Shown: positions 1 through 8,169, numbered from the stretch's first letter. The stretch: DNA of 26,796 bases from Bacteroidia bacterium (GCA_025996815.1 BNTT01000030.1:1-26796), one strand, 5' to 3'. The notes: a model not told the origin generated them from the sequence alone. Program-made: numbers and translations.

Positions 1-98
1 TGAAAGCTCCAGACCATGTTTCAAGAAAATGTTCTACTGCTGTTTGTTCCCTTTTGATGGGCTTCGCTAATCTTTGTGTCGTATTTATAGGCTTGCAT
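1..98 (-). pseudogene. Broken small antitoxin-like gene (5' part, runs off the left edge)
   Basis: Read on the minus strand from ATG at 96-98, the frame gives MQAYKYDTKISEAHQKG and stops at 21-23. A second frame across the same DNA reads QTAVEHFLETWSGAF and is still open at the window edge. From memory of the family, small Bacteroidota proteins of about 70-80 residues start like MxAYKxxTKISE and later carry a FxxKWxGFL-type stretch, so this looks like one gene that lost its middle section and its frame. Many such proteins sit beside PIN toxins, which makes an antitoxin role possible but unproven. A promoter-like TATCTTTG lies 20 bases upstream. The same 5' end recurs at 885-953. An unrelated short ORF is the alternative; the matching copy argues against it. 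Confidence 0.55.
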
Positions 99-109
99 AA
101 TGTTTTTTT
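61..109. repeat. Direct repeat, left copy (pairs with 916-964)
   Basis: These 49 bases match 916-964 at 42 positions, at a constant offset of 855 bases and without gaps. The shared part encodes, on the minus strand, the first 13 residues of the small-gene relics (11 of 13 identical). The two copies bracket the MNT-HEPN pair. Confidence 0.75.
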
Positions 110-118
110 TATTTTTTG

Positions 119-126
119 CAAAGATA
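119..126 (-). promoter_or_regulatory. Bacteroidota -7 box (TATCTTTG) before the left relic
   Basis: CAAAGATA on the plus strand is TATCTTTG on the minus strand, matching the TAnnTTTG consensus, 20 bases before the ATG at 96-98. No TTTG -33 box is seen at 19-21 bases. It presumably once served the broken gene to its left. Confidence 0.5.
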
Positions 127-141
127 CGAATTTATTTTGTC

Positions 142-552
142 TCACTCTGTGATTTTTTTCAACTCATCCTGAATTGCTAATATAAACGCTGTTGCTTTGG
201 CTCTGTAATCTGCTGCTGTTTCGGCATCAAAATAGATAAAGTCGGCATAATCACCTTCATTTCGACTGTTAAACAAATGGCTGTAAAAAACAGAATGTTT
301 AATATCTATCCTTTTTGTTGCGATGAAATGTTGATGAAAGAGCGTTTTTGCGCCGTGGTGCCGTCTGTATTCAAATGAATGTTTTAAGAGCAATGCGCTA
401 ACGGCATAATAACAAGCATAATAGAGGCGATTGATTGCAGCATTATAGGCACTGTCGGCAATCAATATATCGGCGTGATGCAGACTCTCTTCCGCCCGTT
501 GCATCCGATGAGTGATTACATCTGTTCTTTCTGTATCCGTCAATTGTGTCAT
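142..552 (-). CDS. HEPN domain protein (UPF0332 type), partner of the MNT protein
   Basis: A 136-residue helical protein of the HEPN superfamily. The core RLYYACYYAVSALLL (residues 42-56), followed by a conserved His in RRHHGAKTLF, is the usual HEPN helix pair. In HEPN-MNT modules the HEPN protein is the toxin, usually an RNase, and the MNT protein neutralises it. The RNase-type RX4-6H motif is not evident: the matching place reads FNSRNEGDYADF (Arg97), with Asp-Tyr where a His would be expected, which is common in UPF0332-type HEPN proteins. RNase activity should therefore not be assumed. Its start codon overlaps the stop of the upstream MNT gene in an ATGA, so the two are translationally coupled. 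Fold assignment is secure; biochemical activity is not. Confidence 0.85.
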   Translation of the reverse strand: MTQLTDTERTDVITHRMQRAEESLHHADILIADSAYNAAINRLYYACYYAVSALLLKHSFEYRRHHGAKTLFHQHFIATKRIDIKHSVFYSHLFNSRNEGDYADFIYFDAETAADYRAKATAFILAIQDELKKITE

Positions 553-863
553 AATCGTATTCCTTCATTAATCACGTTAATCATGAACGGCGTTCTAAAT
601 GGGACTTCGAGCCACTCTGCCTGTGTGCGAATTATTGGACTGATAGCAATGCCTGTTTTTGATTCTATATCATCCAGACTATGCACAATCTTGCCTTTCT
701 CGTCATACGTTAATTTTTCCGTATCAACCAAAATAAGCAGGTCAATATCGGAGTCTTTCGTTTCTTCACCGCGAGCCACAGAACCATAAAGTATTATTTC
801 AGCATTTGGAACAAGCCTCTGTAATACATTCTTTATATCAGGAATAATGTTTCTCTGTTTCAT
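549..863 (-). CDS. MNT-type nucleotidyltransferase (putative antitoxin of the HEPN pair)
   Basis: A 104-residue minimal nucleotidyltransferase of the pol-beta superfamily. The signature GSVARGEETKDSDIDL (residues 27-42) gives the GSxxxG loop and the two metal-binding aspartates (Asp39, Asp41). The third strand, where many family members have another Asp, reads GIAISPIIRT and carries no acidic residue at the expected place, so catalysis may be weak or altered. In some characterised HEPN-MNT systems the MNT protein neutralises its partner by adding AMP near the HEPN active site; whether that happens here is inference. It is the first gene of a two-gene operon, overlaps the HEPN start by 4 bases, and has a TATCTTTG box 8 bases before its ATG. 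Confidence 0.88.
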   Translation of the reverse strand: MKQRNIIPDIKNVLQRLVPNAEIILYGSVARGEETKDSDIDLLILVDTEKLTYDEKGKIVHSLDDIESKTGIAISPIIRTQAEWLEVPFRTPFMINVINEGIRL

Positions 864-871
864 ATTTTTTG

Positions 872-879
872 CAAAGATA
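872..879 (-). promoter_or_regulatory. -7 box (TATCTTTG) of the MNT-HEPN operon
   Basis: CAAAGATA on the plus strand. Only 8 bases separate it from the MNT start codon (861-863), so a transcript beginning a few bases after the box would have almost no leader. A 3-of-4 match to the -33 box lies 18 bases further upstream. Confidence 0.65.
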
Positions 880-884
880 CAAAT

Positions 885-953
885 TTATTCTGAAACAGAA
901 AGCAATATCATCCCCGCCTCCGAAATCTTTGTGCCGTATTTATAGGCGTGCAT
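885..953 (-). pseudogene. Truncated antitoxin-like gene, second copy (22 codons)
   Basis: Read from ATG at 951-953 the frame gives MHAYKYGTKISEAG, then MILLSVSE and a stop. The first 13 residues match the relic at the left edge (MQAYKYDTKISEA) at 11 positions, and the DNA match extends upstream of the ATG. The family would normally continue for another 50-60 residues, so this is a 3'-truncated remnant that runs straight into the promoter region of the MNT gene. No -7 box is visible upstream, between here and the fimbrillin stop at 975. Confidence 0.55.
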
Positions 954-964
954 AACGTTTTTTT
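916..964. repeat. Direct repeat, right copy (pairs with 61-109)
   Basis: Ungapped match of 42 of 49 bases to 61-109. It covers the first codons of the truncated relic and the poly-T run (poly-A on the minus strand) just upstream of its ATG. Confidence 0.75.
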
Positions 965-974
965 ACGGAGAACT

Positions 975-2732
975 CTATCTCTTAATTTTTAGCACTATTG
1001 ATTTTTCTAATGTCTGAAAACCATTAGTAACTTGTCCTGTAATTTTTACCCCACAATCACCCTGAAATTGTGCGCCAGGATGAATAGTAAATGACGGCGC
1101 ACTCGAACTCTGTCTCTCACCAAAATAGCTAATATCAGTCAATATCCCCGCTGAATATATTAACCCTTCTGCCGGGTTTTGCCATAAATACAATTTTGCA
1201 TTTGAGGGAGTCCACGCCACTTTAAATTCTTTGCTTTCCGAGGAAAGCACGCGACCATCGCCATCCGTGTTTAGGATAATATCAGCAAGATACGGTGTAC
1301 CTGCATAGTCAGAAAATGTGATAGTTATCTTTGCTACATCTGCCTGTTTGATAATGATTTTGCGTTTTAATCGACCTGCGGAAACTGTGATTTCTGCGGT
1401 ATGACCTTTAATAGTATTTCCAAAATCTTCTTCATCGGTATTGTTTCCTGCATAATCCTTAACCGTAAAACTTAAAGTTTCTCCATTTTTGGAAGGAGTT
1501 ACCCAATTTTTATTGGAAGACACTTCCCAAACAGGAGCGTTTTCTGTTGGGTAGTCGGTTTTTACGGTTATATTAATGTTAGTCGAAGCTTCTTTTGAAA
1601 ACTTCAACGTCTCTACGGTATCAACCAATAAGTAATACTGACCATCTACCACCACATTCTCCGGTGCATTCTCCCATGTTTGTAAATCCGTCTCAATGTT
1701 TATTGATTTCCCCTGAAACGCCTTATCTCTGGTATCATAACCTTCGGCAGTAACTCTCGTGATGGTCACTTTGTAACAATGATTACGCAAAATATCAGCG
1801 TGTTTTTCTGGGTCGTTGAGGTCTACAAAATCAACACGGTAATAGCATGTTGTACCCTTGTAACGCCCAGCAATTATCAAGCAAGTGGCTTCGTTTGAAT
1901 TAGTTGACGGAGCAGCGGTTTCAAAGGTGTAAATAGCATTGCTATCCCCTTTGGTCGTCGACATAATATATTTGATGTAAGCATCTTTGCCTTTGGTGCC
2001 AATTAAATCAGCATCAAGCGGCAGGGTCGCTTTATCCTTAGCCAACTCTAGGGTATCAGGTACAATGCGCCCCCCAATATTGGTGTTGTAAAGAAAGACT
2101 GAGTCTATTTCAAACTCGGTAACACTTTGGTCCAAAACAACATCAATCCGCGCCACCATCCGCAGCAACGACTTGACAGGAATTATGCCCGAGTTTTTGG
2201 TTATGAGAGTAGGGGCGCTTTCGCCCCACATTGGAAATGCCGTGAAATTGTCCGTGCCTGCAGGACCAGTGGCATTCCATTTGTCGTCGTTCAACTTCAA
2301 CGAAAATGTTAGAAGTTCGAGCAATTTGTCTTTTAGCACGCCTTTGCTGGTGTTATCAACAAGTTTCCTAACTTCATCTCTGGCGTTCGTGATGACAACC
2401 AATTGTTGGTTAGCTTCATAATTTGTTTTAATTATCGCCGAACTGTCTGATAGAGTTCCTTCCACATGCTCACTATACACGAAAACACCTCCGGGAGACT
2501 CTTCTTTAAAAACCAACACGTCAATCTGCTTAATAGCTTGTTCTTCGGTGGCAGAAATCGCCCGCAATCCCGATTGAAAATTACTCTGTATATTCAATCC
2601 GAGGTGCAACTTCACTTGCTCGCCGCTCGGTTGAACGTGGTCGGCAGAATCAAATACCTCTCTATCTTGGCATGAAGAAAACATCACCGCAGCAAGAAGA
2701 GTAACACTGAAAAAACTATTTATCCGTTTCAT
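975..2732 (-). CDS. Type V pilus fimbrillin (FimA/Mfa-like lipoprotein) with C-terminal extension
   Basis: A 585-residue exported lipoprotein: basic start, hydrophobic stretch, lipobox FSSC with Cys21. Residues 38-80 follow the P. gingivalis FimA N-terminal pattern, including Arg57-Ala58 in SGLRAISATEEQAI, where FimA-type precursors are cut by an Arg-specific protease before assembly. The end of the FimA-like body is RNHCYKVTITRV followed by a strand ending LQTWENAPENV. About 215 more residues follow, with a BACON-like stretch (APVWEVSSNKNWVTPSKNG through AEITVSAGRLKRKIIIKQAD) and a further beta-rich segment. FimA-type subunits usually run near 350-400 residues, so the extension suggests a tip or accessory subunit rather than plain shaft pilin. 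Last gene of the pilus operon, 19 bases after the anchor gene. Confidence 0.82.
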   Translation of the reverse strand: MKRINSFFSVTLLAAVMFSSCQDREVFDSADHVQPSGEQVKLHLGLNIQSNFQSGLRAISATEEQAIKQIDVLVFKEESPGGVFVYSEHVEGTLSDSSAIIKTNYEANQQLVVITNARDEVRKLVDNTSKGVLKDKLLELLTFSLKLNDDKWNATGPAGTDNFTAFPMWGESAPTLITKNSGIIPVKSLLRMVARIDVVLDQSVTEFEIDSVFLYNTNIGGRIVPDTLELAKDKATLPLDADLIGTKGKDAYIKYIMSTTKGDSNAIYTFETAAPSTNSNEATCLIIAGRYKGTTCYYRVDFVDLNDPEKHADILRNHCYKVTITRVTAEGYDTRDKAFQGKSINIETDLQTWENAPENVVVDGQYYLLVDTVETLKFSKEASTNINITVKTDYPTENAPVWEVSSNKNWVTPSKNGETLSFTVKDYAGNNTDEEDFGNTIKGHTAEITVSAGRLKRKIIIKQADVAKITITFSDYAGTPYLADIILNTDGDGRVLSSESKEFKVAWTPSNAKLYLWQNPAEGLIYSAGILTDISYFGERQSSSAPSFTIHPGAQFQGDCGVKITGQVTNGFQTLEKSIVLKIKR

Positions 2733-2751
2733 AATTATATATTTTTTATCT

Positions 2752-3762
2752 TTATAAATCTAAAGTGAACCCCGGGTCAACCACATCCCAACCATTAACT
2801 GTAATTGTTACGCCATGCGCTTCATCCAAGTTAATTTTAATATTAAAATTGTGATTATCAAGAACTTTTTGATTAAATGTGTCGGTGGGGTTTGTATTTT
2901 TATTTTGATACGCGCCTCTAATCAGCGACACCAAACTCGTATTGTCAGGCATAGCAAAAACTCTTCGACCGTTTTCATTGGTGATGGTCAATTCCGGCTT
3001 GTGCGAGTCCGCAGATAACTTCAAAACACGCATCGTTGCTTCGATAGAATCTTTTCGGTCCGGGAAGTTCGTTACCCTCGAAACATGGTAAAACTCAGGA
3101 TGTGCCAATACCTTATTGTCAAAAAATGAGTATTTTGCAGCCGTGTCGCTAATTACAAATTTGTAAACCTCATCTTCACCACCCGGTGGTATCACGTTTT
3201 CCCCTACTACCGTGATAGTGATGTCATTAGTCTGCTGAATGACAGGGATTTCTACCTTATTTGCAGCAGTCGATATAAGTGTCTGCGTTTTGAATCCACG
3301 AAAAGTCGGCAAAATCGGTGCTACTGGGTCTTTAATAGAATCGCCCTCCAGCGATGTTATGTCCATGTAAAACACAGGGAAAACGGTGTCGGTCTTAACT
3401 CTATAAGGCAGTCCATTGTCCTCTATATCCAGATTGAACCAAACCACAAAACGGTAGGTAGAATCCAATTTCAACCTCAACGCGCTCACACTTAGCATTT
3501 TGGGTTGAGGCACTTCCAACTGGCAAGTCGCAACCACAGTGTCTTTGCCGTCTTGCCCTTTGGTAAGCACAAAAAGCGTGGCGTTTTTCCAATCGGCTTC
3601 GGCATACGTTAGAGCAGGCTGGTCGGCTAACTGAATTATCAAATTGTCAGGGTTGTCAGGTTCAGGGGGCTCAGGGCATTCGTCCCATCCGCCGGTGATG
3701 CAGGCGGTGCAGAGCAGTGTCAGCACCGCGAGAAAGGATATATGTTCGTTTATTCGTTTCAT
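2752..3762 (-). CDS. FimB/Mfa2-like fimbrial anchor lipoprotein
   Basis: A 336-residue lipoprotein. The start at MKRINEHISFLAVLTLLCTAC was chosen because it gives a clean lipoprotein signal (lipobox CTAC); an in-frame ATG 33 bases upstream would precede it with a charged segment. Right after the Cys comes GGWDECPEPPEPDNPDNL, the Cys-Pro-rich segment typical of FimB/Mfa2 family proteins, followed by beta-rich sequence (RLKLDSTYRFVVWFNL). In P. gingivalis these proteins hold the pilus rod on the outer membrane and limit its length. The gene lies 10 bases after the DUF3868 gene and 19 before the fimbrillin, matching the usual order of Bacteroidales type V pilus loci. Confidence 0.85.
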   Translation of the reverse strand: MKRINEHISFLAVLTLLCTACITGGWDECPEPPEPDNPDNLIIQLADQPALTYAEADWKNATLFVLTKGQDGKDTVVATCQLEVPQPKMLSVSALRLKLDSTYRFVVWFNLDIEDNGLPYRVKTDTVFPVFYMDITSLEGDSIKDPVAPILPTFRGFKTQTLISTAANKVEIPVIQQTNDITITVVGENVIPPGGEDEVYKFVISDTAAKYSFFDNKVLAHPEFYHVSRVTNFPDRKDSIEATMRVLKLSADSHKPELTITNENGRRVFAMPDNTSLVSLIRGAYQNKNTNPTDTFNQKVLDNHNFNIKINLDEAHGVTITVNGWDVVDPGFTLDL

Positions 3763-3772
3763 TTTGCCTGTT

Positions 3773-5002
3773 TTATTTGGGAGTGGTAAATTCAATTATG
3801 TAGTCTGTGCGCCTCAATCGCGGATACAGGGCGGCTGAGATGTATTGATGGACGTGACCGCCGTCGAAGTCTTCCAACTTTTTTTTGCGCTCGGCAACGT
3901 TCGGCATTCGGAGGATGTTGAGCACCTGACTTTTGTTTGTAACATTGATGTCGGCTTCCACGAGGTCCGACAGTTTGTCCCAATCTTCGCCCATGCCTTC
4001 CGCTATGACGCGGACGTTGGGCGAGAGGTGATGCTTTTCGCTCACATAGGTGAGCAGAGCCATCGCCCGCCGCTGCGAAAGTGCCAGATTGTAATCCGCA
4101 TCGCCCTCCGGAGAGGCATACGCCTGAATCACCAATGCCGAGAGTATCGCATCGGGGGTGTTTTTGACGTAGTTCAAAATGTTATCTATCTCTGCCAATT
4201 CGCCGGCATTGTCGGCGATGTCCGTCAAAATTTTTGCTTCGCCCTGCCTGAAATACAAAAAGGCTTCGCCCCGCTCGGCATGACGCTCCTTGTTTTGTTG
4301 CGGCGGCGTCACAAACCCACCCTCTGTCGTAACAAGCCTGTTCTTTTTGACAGGCGGCTTCAGACCGTTTTTTGCCTTCTCTTGCTCTCGGAGCAACCGC
4401 AACCGTTCGGCTTCCTCCTCCTCCTTGGTCCGTTTCTTGACGGGCGGAGTGGTGGTTTTTTTGGTGGGCGGAGTGATGCGCGCGGCAGCCATCGGTCGGA
4501 TGCCGTCCGAAACCAGCAGTTCCTCGCGATAATGTTCGTCGTCGCAGCACTCAATCATATCCTTAATCAGATAAACGCTCGCGCCGTTCATCCACGGCTC
4601 AAACGAGAATGCCTCCTCGTAAGTAACCGTCGTGGACGCGGTATTGGAATTGACCGCCAGCACGGAATACACCGCCGGGTCGATATAGCCGTCGCCCAAA
4701 CCGTTCAGGCTGAGCGAACGCTTGTATAAATTGTTGCGCGATTTGCCGTTCAAAACCACGGAGCGCAACACCTTTTGTTCCCCCGATTCGGAACGCAAAA
4801 TGGGGGTGAAAACCAACTGATTGTCGCTTGGGACGAGCACATTGCTGAGCACGATGCTGAAATTCATTGTCAACACCTCACCGTTTGTCTGCGTGCCAAA
4901 CTCCTCAACCCGAATGACCTGCTTCTGCGCGAGCACCTCGCCGGAAAACAAGAAAACAAGCATCAAAGCCGCAACCATACCGTTGAAATATTTGTGTTTC
5001 AT
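3773..5002 (-). CDS. DUF3868 protein with C-terminal OmpA-like domain (pilus locus)
   Basis: 409 residues with a Sec signal peptide (hydrophobic core 9-21, cut near VLAQ). Residues about 27-165 match the DUF3868 pattern (IRVEEFGTQTNGEVLTMNFSI). A Pro/Lys/Glu-rich linker follows at about 176-240 (ITPPTKKTTTPPVKKRTKEEEE), then an OmpA-like domain at about 245-405 with YASPEGDADYNLALSQRRA, the segment that in OmpA-type domains contacts peptidoglycan. The likely role is a periplasmic or outer-membrane partner that ties the pilus base to the wall; this follows from the domain and the locus, not from experiments I can cite. It starts 9 bases after DUF3575 and ends 10 before the FimB-like start. Confidence 0.85.
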   Translation of the reverse strand: MKHKYFNGMVAALMLVFLFSGEVLAQKQVIRVEEFGTQTNGEVLTMNFSIVLSNVLVPSDNQLVFTPILRSESGEQKVLRSVVLNGKSRNNLYKRSLSLNGLGDGYIDPAVYSVLAVNSNTASTTVTYEEAFSFEPWMNGASVYLIKDMIECCDDEHYREELLVSDGIRPMAAARITPPTKKTTTPPVKKRTKEEEEAERLRLLREQEKAKNGLKPPVKKNRLVTTEGGFVTPPQQNKERHAERGEAFLYFRQGEAKILTDIADNAGELAEIDNILNYVKNTPDAILSALVIQAYASPEGDADYNLALSQRRAMALLTYVSEKHHLSPNVRVIAEGMGEDWDKLSDLVEADINVTNKSQVLNILRMPNVAERKKKLEDFDGGHVHQYISAALYPRLRRTDYIIEFTTPK

Positions 5003-5011
5003 ATCGCGTTC

Positions 5012-5620
5012 TTATTTTATGAGGTAAATTAAAGAAATCCCCACCTGCGTAGGTCCAATATAGTTATCCTTATCGCTTCCTTCGTACCCGCAAGTGGTAC
5101 AGTTGTAGCGGTCATAAACAGCGCGGGCATAGCCCAAGCCCAAACTTGCCTCCAAACTCCAACGGGGCGCGAGGTAGAAATCATAACCCGCCGACAGTCC
5201 GACACCATATATATCGCCCTCAAAGCGGTGGTCTTTGAGATTGCCGATGTCGTAGCCCGCCACATTAAACTTGGCATAGTGGGCGTGAACGCCAAAAAAC
5301 CACCCCGTAAAAGGCTCACAAAGCCATCTCCGGAGTTCCGGCTGAACCAGCACAAATTTGAACTGCTTGATACTGCCCACTTCCTTGCCATATTGCCACG
5401 GGTTGTAGGCGATGGGCACTTTCAGTGTCCATTTCTTTTTAATCTGAAATTCCGCGGCAACATTCAAACTCGCGGTGGCATCATAAAGCAGATTGCTGCT
5501 CGCCGCCAGCGACGGCGAAGTGTTGGGCAGCAACTCCATGTCCTGCGCCTCCGCCGACCCAAACAATGCCGCCAGCACAGCCACAAACACAACGTGAATA
5601 TATTTTTTAGATACCATCAT
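5012..5620 (-). CDS. DUF3575 outer-membrane beta-barrel protein, first gene of the pilus operon
   Basis: 202 residues: signal peptide (core VVFVAVLAALFGSAEA), then alternating beta-strand sequence (LLYDATASLNVAAEFQIKKKWTLKVP, WFFGVHAHYAKFNVAGYD, YGVGLSAGYDFYLAPRWSLEASLGLGYA) ending in YLIK. This fits DUF3575, a small barrel family nearly always next to DUF3868 and FimB/Mfa2 genes in Bacteroidales. The probable role is an outer-membrane component of the pilus system. Two ATGs are adjacent (5615-5620); the upstream one is used here. A TACCTTTG box lies 26 bases upstream, so transcription of all four pilus genes probably begins here. Confidence 0.85.
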   Translation of the reverse strand: MMVSKKYIHVVFVAVLAALFGSAEAQDMELLPNTSPSLAASSNLLYDATASLNVAAEFQIKKKWTLKVPIAYNPWQYGKEVGSIKQFKFVLVQPELRRWLCEPFTGWFFGVHAHYAKFNVAGYDIGNLKDHRFEGDIYGVGLSAGYDFYLAPRWSLEASLGLGYARAVYDRYNCTTCGYEGSDKDNYIGPTQVGISLIYLIK

Positions 5621-5646
5621 CCCAAAATCATCATGTATTTCGGGTG

Positions 5647-5654
5647 CAAAGGTA
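5647..5654 (-). promoter_or_regulatory. -7 box (TACCTTTG) of the type V pilus operon
   Basis: CAAAGGTA on the plus strand, 26 bases upstream of the DUF3575 ATG. No convincing -33 TTTG at 19-21 bases; the surrounding sequence is very AT-rich. Confidence 0.65.
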
Positions 5655-5711
5655 CAAATAAATTTTCAATTATTCTTTGTTAAAAAAATAAATTCACATT
5701 TTTTTTGCAAT

Positions 5712-6368
5712 TCAAAGCGGATAAACGTATTGCATTGAGATAGTGCCGCTTACTCCGCGCGCGTTTTTGAAATTCCAAAGCCAGATTTTGGCGTATTTTT
5801 CGTCGGCTGTGCGCACTATGAACACTGCCTGCTCATAGTGCCAGTCGCTTGCCATCATATTGTGTAGCACCGCCCAGTTTTTCGTGGGCTGAGCCAATCC
5901 GGTGTGCACATAGCCGATATGTCCCAGCGTCATTTGGCTCATATCGTAAACGATGGAATCCGGCGCATCGGTCTGATAGCCGTCTTTCGGTGCCTCCGCT
6001 ACGGCATCGAAATCGAAGGTGCTCTGCTCCAATTTCAAAATGCCGCCCGCGCCGCTGCCCGATGCGCCGCTGTTGGTTTGGATGTTTTGACGGTGGAACG
6101 CCAAATCCCAATCCATCCGCGTGCGCCACTGCGCGTTGGCATCCGCGTCGGCGGCATCGCACGTGCCGATGATTTCGCCCTTCGCAAACGAAAAGAAGTG
6201 CCACTCGGCGTAACTGCTGCAATCTACCACCAGCAGTGCGCCGGATTTTGGCGCAAGCTCGCGGTCGAACAAATAGTCTTTGTTACAGGAAGTTAACCCC
6301 CATACCAACAAAATACACACGACCGTTATTGCCCGGCAGTGCGTCCTGATTTTTATAGTCCAATACAT
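5712..6368 (-). CDS. hmuY: HmuY family heme/porphyrin-binding lipoprotein
   Basis: A 218-residue lipoprotein with Lys/Arg in the first ten residues, a hydrophobic core and lipobox LTSC (Cys28). The body carries the HmuY family signature WDLAFHRQNIQTNSGASGSG followed by AGGI, then beta-rich sequence with WLWNFKN near the end. HmuY proteins of Porphyromonas and relatives take heme from host proteins at the surface and pass it to a TonB-dependent receptor. The ATG at 6366-6368 is the only start giving a full signal peptide: the sole internal alternative (GTG, codon 17) would leave about a dozen hydrophobic residues with no basic start. As a result the first 28 codons overlap the 3' end of the receptor gene in another frame. 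Which porphyrin it binds cannot be told from sequence. Confidence 0.85.
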   Translation of the reverse strand: MYWTIKIRTHCRAITVVCILLVWGLTSCNKDYLFDRELAPKSGALLVVDCSSYAEWHFFSFAKGEIIGTCDAADADANAQWRTRMDWDLAFHRQNIQTNSGASGSGAGGILKLEQSTFDFDAVAEAPKDGYQTDAPDSIVYDMSQMTLGHIGYVHTGLAQPTKNWAVLHNMMASDWHYEQAVFIVRTADEKYAKIWLWNFKNARGVSGTISMQYVYPL

Positions 6369-8169
6369 TATTTATGCCTGTTTGCAAATGCCCGCGCCAT
6401 TTGCCGCGCGACAGTTGCAGGTTATATACTAAATTGCTTATCCAATAGCCGTTTACGCGCGTCGATTCGGGGTTTAGCATCGCTTCGGGCGTGGGCGGGT
6501 AAATGGCGATGAACGACGACCGTGCGCGGGTGGAGATGACCACGCTTTGTTTTTTATGTGAGAATGTTGCGTTGATGGTGGCGGTGTGTGTGCTGTTGCC
6601 GGGCAAGGGGGAGCGATTGGTCGTGCCCCTACGGGTGGCATCGGCGAAAGAATAGCCGCCTTTTATGGCAATATGCTGATTCACAGTCCATTGTGCGGCT
6701 ATGTCCACGCCGGAGATGCGGGCTTTTTCGATGTTGTCGTAATGCAGTTCAGAACGTTGCAAAGTGGCGTTCCACAGCCGTTGCGTGTGGATGCAGTTGG
6801 TGATTTGGTTGGTATAGATGGTCGCCGACACGTTGATGTCGTTGGTCAGATATTCCGCCGAGAGGGACTCATACCACGATGTTTCGGGCTTCAAAGCGGC
6901 GTTCCCAACCACCCAGAAGGGCACATAGTCGATGGGGTGCAAAAAATTCATATAGAGTTCTTTCAGCGTGGGCACTTTGTAGCCATTGCTGACACTGCCG
7001 CGGAAGCGGAAATCCTTCCAACTCTTCATCAGCGAGATTTTTGGCGAGAAGTGGCTGCCGAACTGCGAATGGCGCGTGTAGCGTGCGCCGGCAAGGATGT
7101 CGATGAAGTCCAACCGGTATTCGGCTTGTGCAAAAATGTTTTGATTGCCGGCTGCCCTGTCAGCCGCGGTGCCAAACTGACTGTAACTGAATGTTTTTTC
7201 CCAATTAAACTCAACACCTCCCACGATTTGCAAATGCTCATTCGCGTCCCACGTATCCGTCAAGCGCAGGGTGGAATACTGCGAACTGTTGGCGCGTGCC
7301 GTCGAATCGTTATGCAATTTAAATCGCTCGGTGCCGGTATATTTGTCGGTATTCCCTGCCAAAATCAGTTCGTTGGCGGCTGAAAAGCGGTATCGCCACT
7401 TGCCGTTCAGGGTGTAATTTTCATCCACGCGCGTCTCAAATTTATCCAAAAGCCACGTTTCGCCGCGATAGTATTGCCCTTTGATTTCGGCATCGGAGCG
7501 GTCGCCGAAAGTGTATTTAAGTGCCTGTGCCACAGCATAATTTGAATAGGGATTGAGCACCGCATTGCCGTCCGAATTTTTGGCGAAAAAGTTGGTTTTC
7601 GATGCCAGCCGGTCGCGTTTCAACCGCAGCGACACATCGCTGTGCCAGGTGTTGTCGGTGGAAAATCGGGTGCGCGCGGCGGCTTGCAACGGCTCTGTAA
7701 CGTCCTGCGTGATGATATTGATGACCGCCCCGATGGCATTGGAGCCGTAGAGCACCGATGAGGCTCCGCTGATAATCTCGATGCGCTTGATATGAGCGGT
7801 GTTGAGGCGCGAAAAATTGACATTCTCCGTCCGTTCATTCACCAGTCGCTCGCCATCCACCAAAACGAGGATATATTTATTGTTCAACCCGCCAATCTGA
7901 ATATTGTCGCCCATCGGATTGGGCGTGAAACTGACCCCGGGCACAAAATTTTCCAACGCCTCCAAAACCGTAACCGCCCCCGACTGCTGAATCTCTTTTT
8001 GGGAAATCAGCCGTGTCAAAACGGGCGTGTTTTTGAGCGTATGCGTGGTCTGCGTAGCCGTCACAACCACCTCGTCGAGCAACCGGTCGTCGTTTTGGGA
8101 AAATGCAAACGTGCAGTTCAGCAAAAAGATACCAACAATCAGTGTTTTATTGTTTAATTCTTTTTTCAT
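6283..8169 (-). CDS. TonB-dependent outer-membrane receptor (HmuR-like, probable heme/porphyrin uptake)
   Basis: 628 residues. The start [17 protein letters not shown] begins a normal signal peptide ending near FAFSQ; an open frame 34 codons longer lies inside ruvC and is not used. A TonB-box-like DEVVVTAT is followed by a plug domain ([46 protein letters not shown]) and a 22-strand-type barrel ending [10 protein letters not shown]. The segment that in heme receptors holds the FRAP/NPNL boxes reads [13 protein letters not shown] ... NAALKPETS, with a His (LHPID) between, so the heme motifs are only partly kept. The substrate is inferred mainly from the downstream hmuY. It overlaps ruvC by 23 bases and hmuY by 86. 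Confidence 0.88.
   Translation of the reverse strand: MKKELNNKTLIVGIFLLNCTFAFSQNDDRLLDEVVVTATQTTHTLKNTPVLTRLISQKEIQQSGAVTVLEALENFVPGVSFTPNPMGDNIQIGGLNNKYILVLVDGERLVNERTENVNFSRLNTAHIKRIEIISGASSVLYGSNAIGAVINIITQDVTEPLQAAARTRFSTDNTWHSDVSLRLKRDRLASKTNFFAKNSDGNAVLNPYSNYAVAQALKYTFGDRSDAEIKGQYYRGETWLLDKFETRVDENYTLNGKWRYRFSAANELILAGNTDKYTGTERFKLHNDSTARANSSQYSTLRLTDTWDANEHLQIVGGVEFNWEKTFSYSQFGTAADRAAGNQNIFAQAEYRLDFIDILAGARYTRHSQFGSHFSPKISLMKSWKDFRFRGSVSNGYKVPTLKELYMNFLHPIDYVPFWVVGNAALKPETSWYESLSAEYLTNDINVSATIYTNQITNCIHTQRLWNATLQRSELHYDNIEKARISGVDIAAQWTVNQHIAIKGGYSFADATRRGTTNRSPLPGNSTHTATINATFSHKKQSVVISTRARSSFIAIYPPTPEAMLNPESTRVNGYWISNLVYNLQLSRGKWRGHLQTGINNVLDYKNQDALPGNNGRVYFVGMGVNFL

Noticed and set aside
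3845..4729. Long plus-strand frame (294 codons) across the DUF3868 gene
   Set aside because: It is antisense to a well-supported gene, has no family resemblance and no promoter or signal; it arises from codon bias of the real gene.
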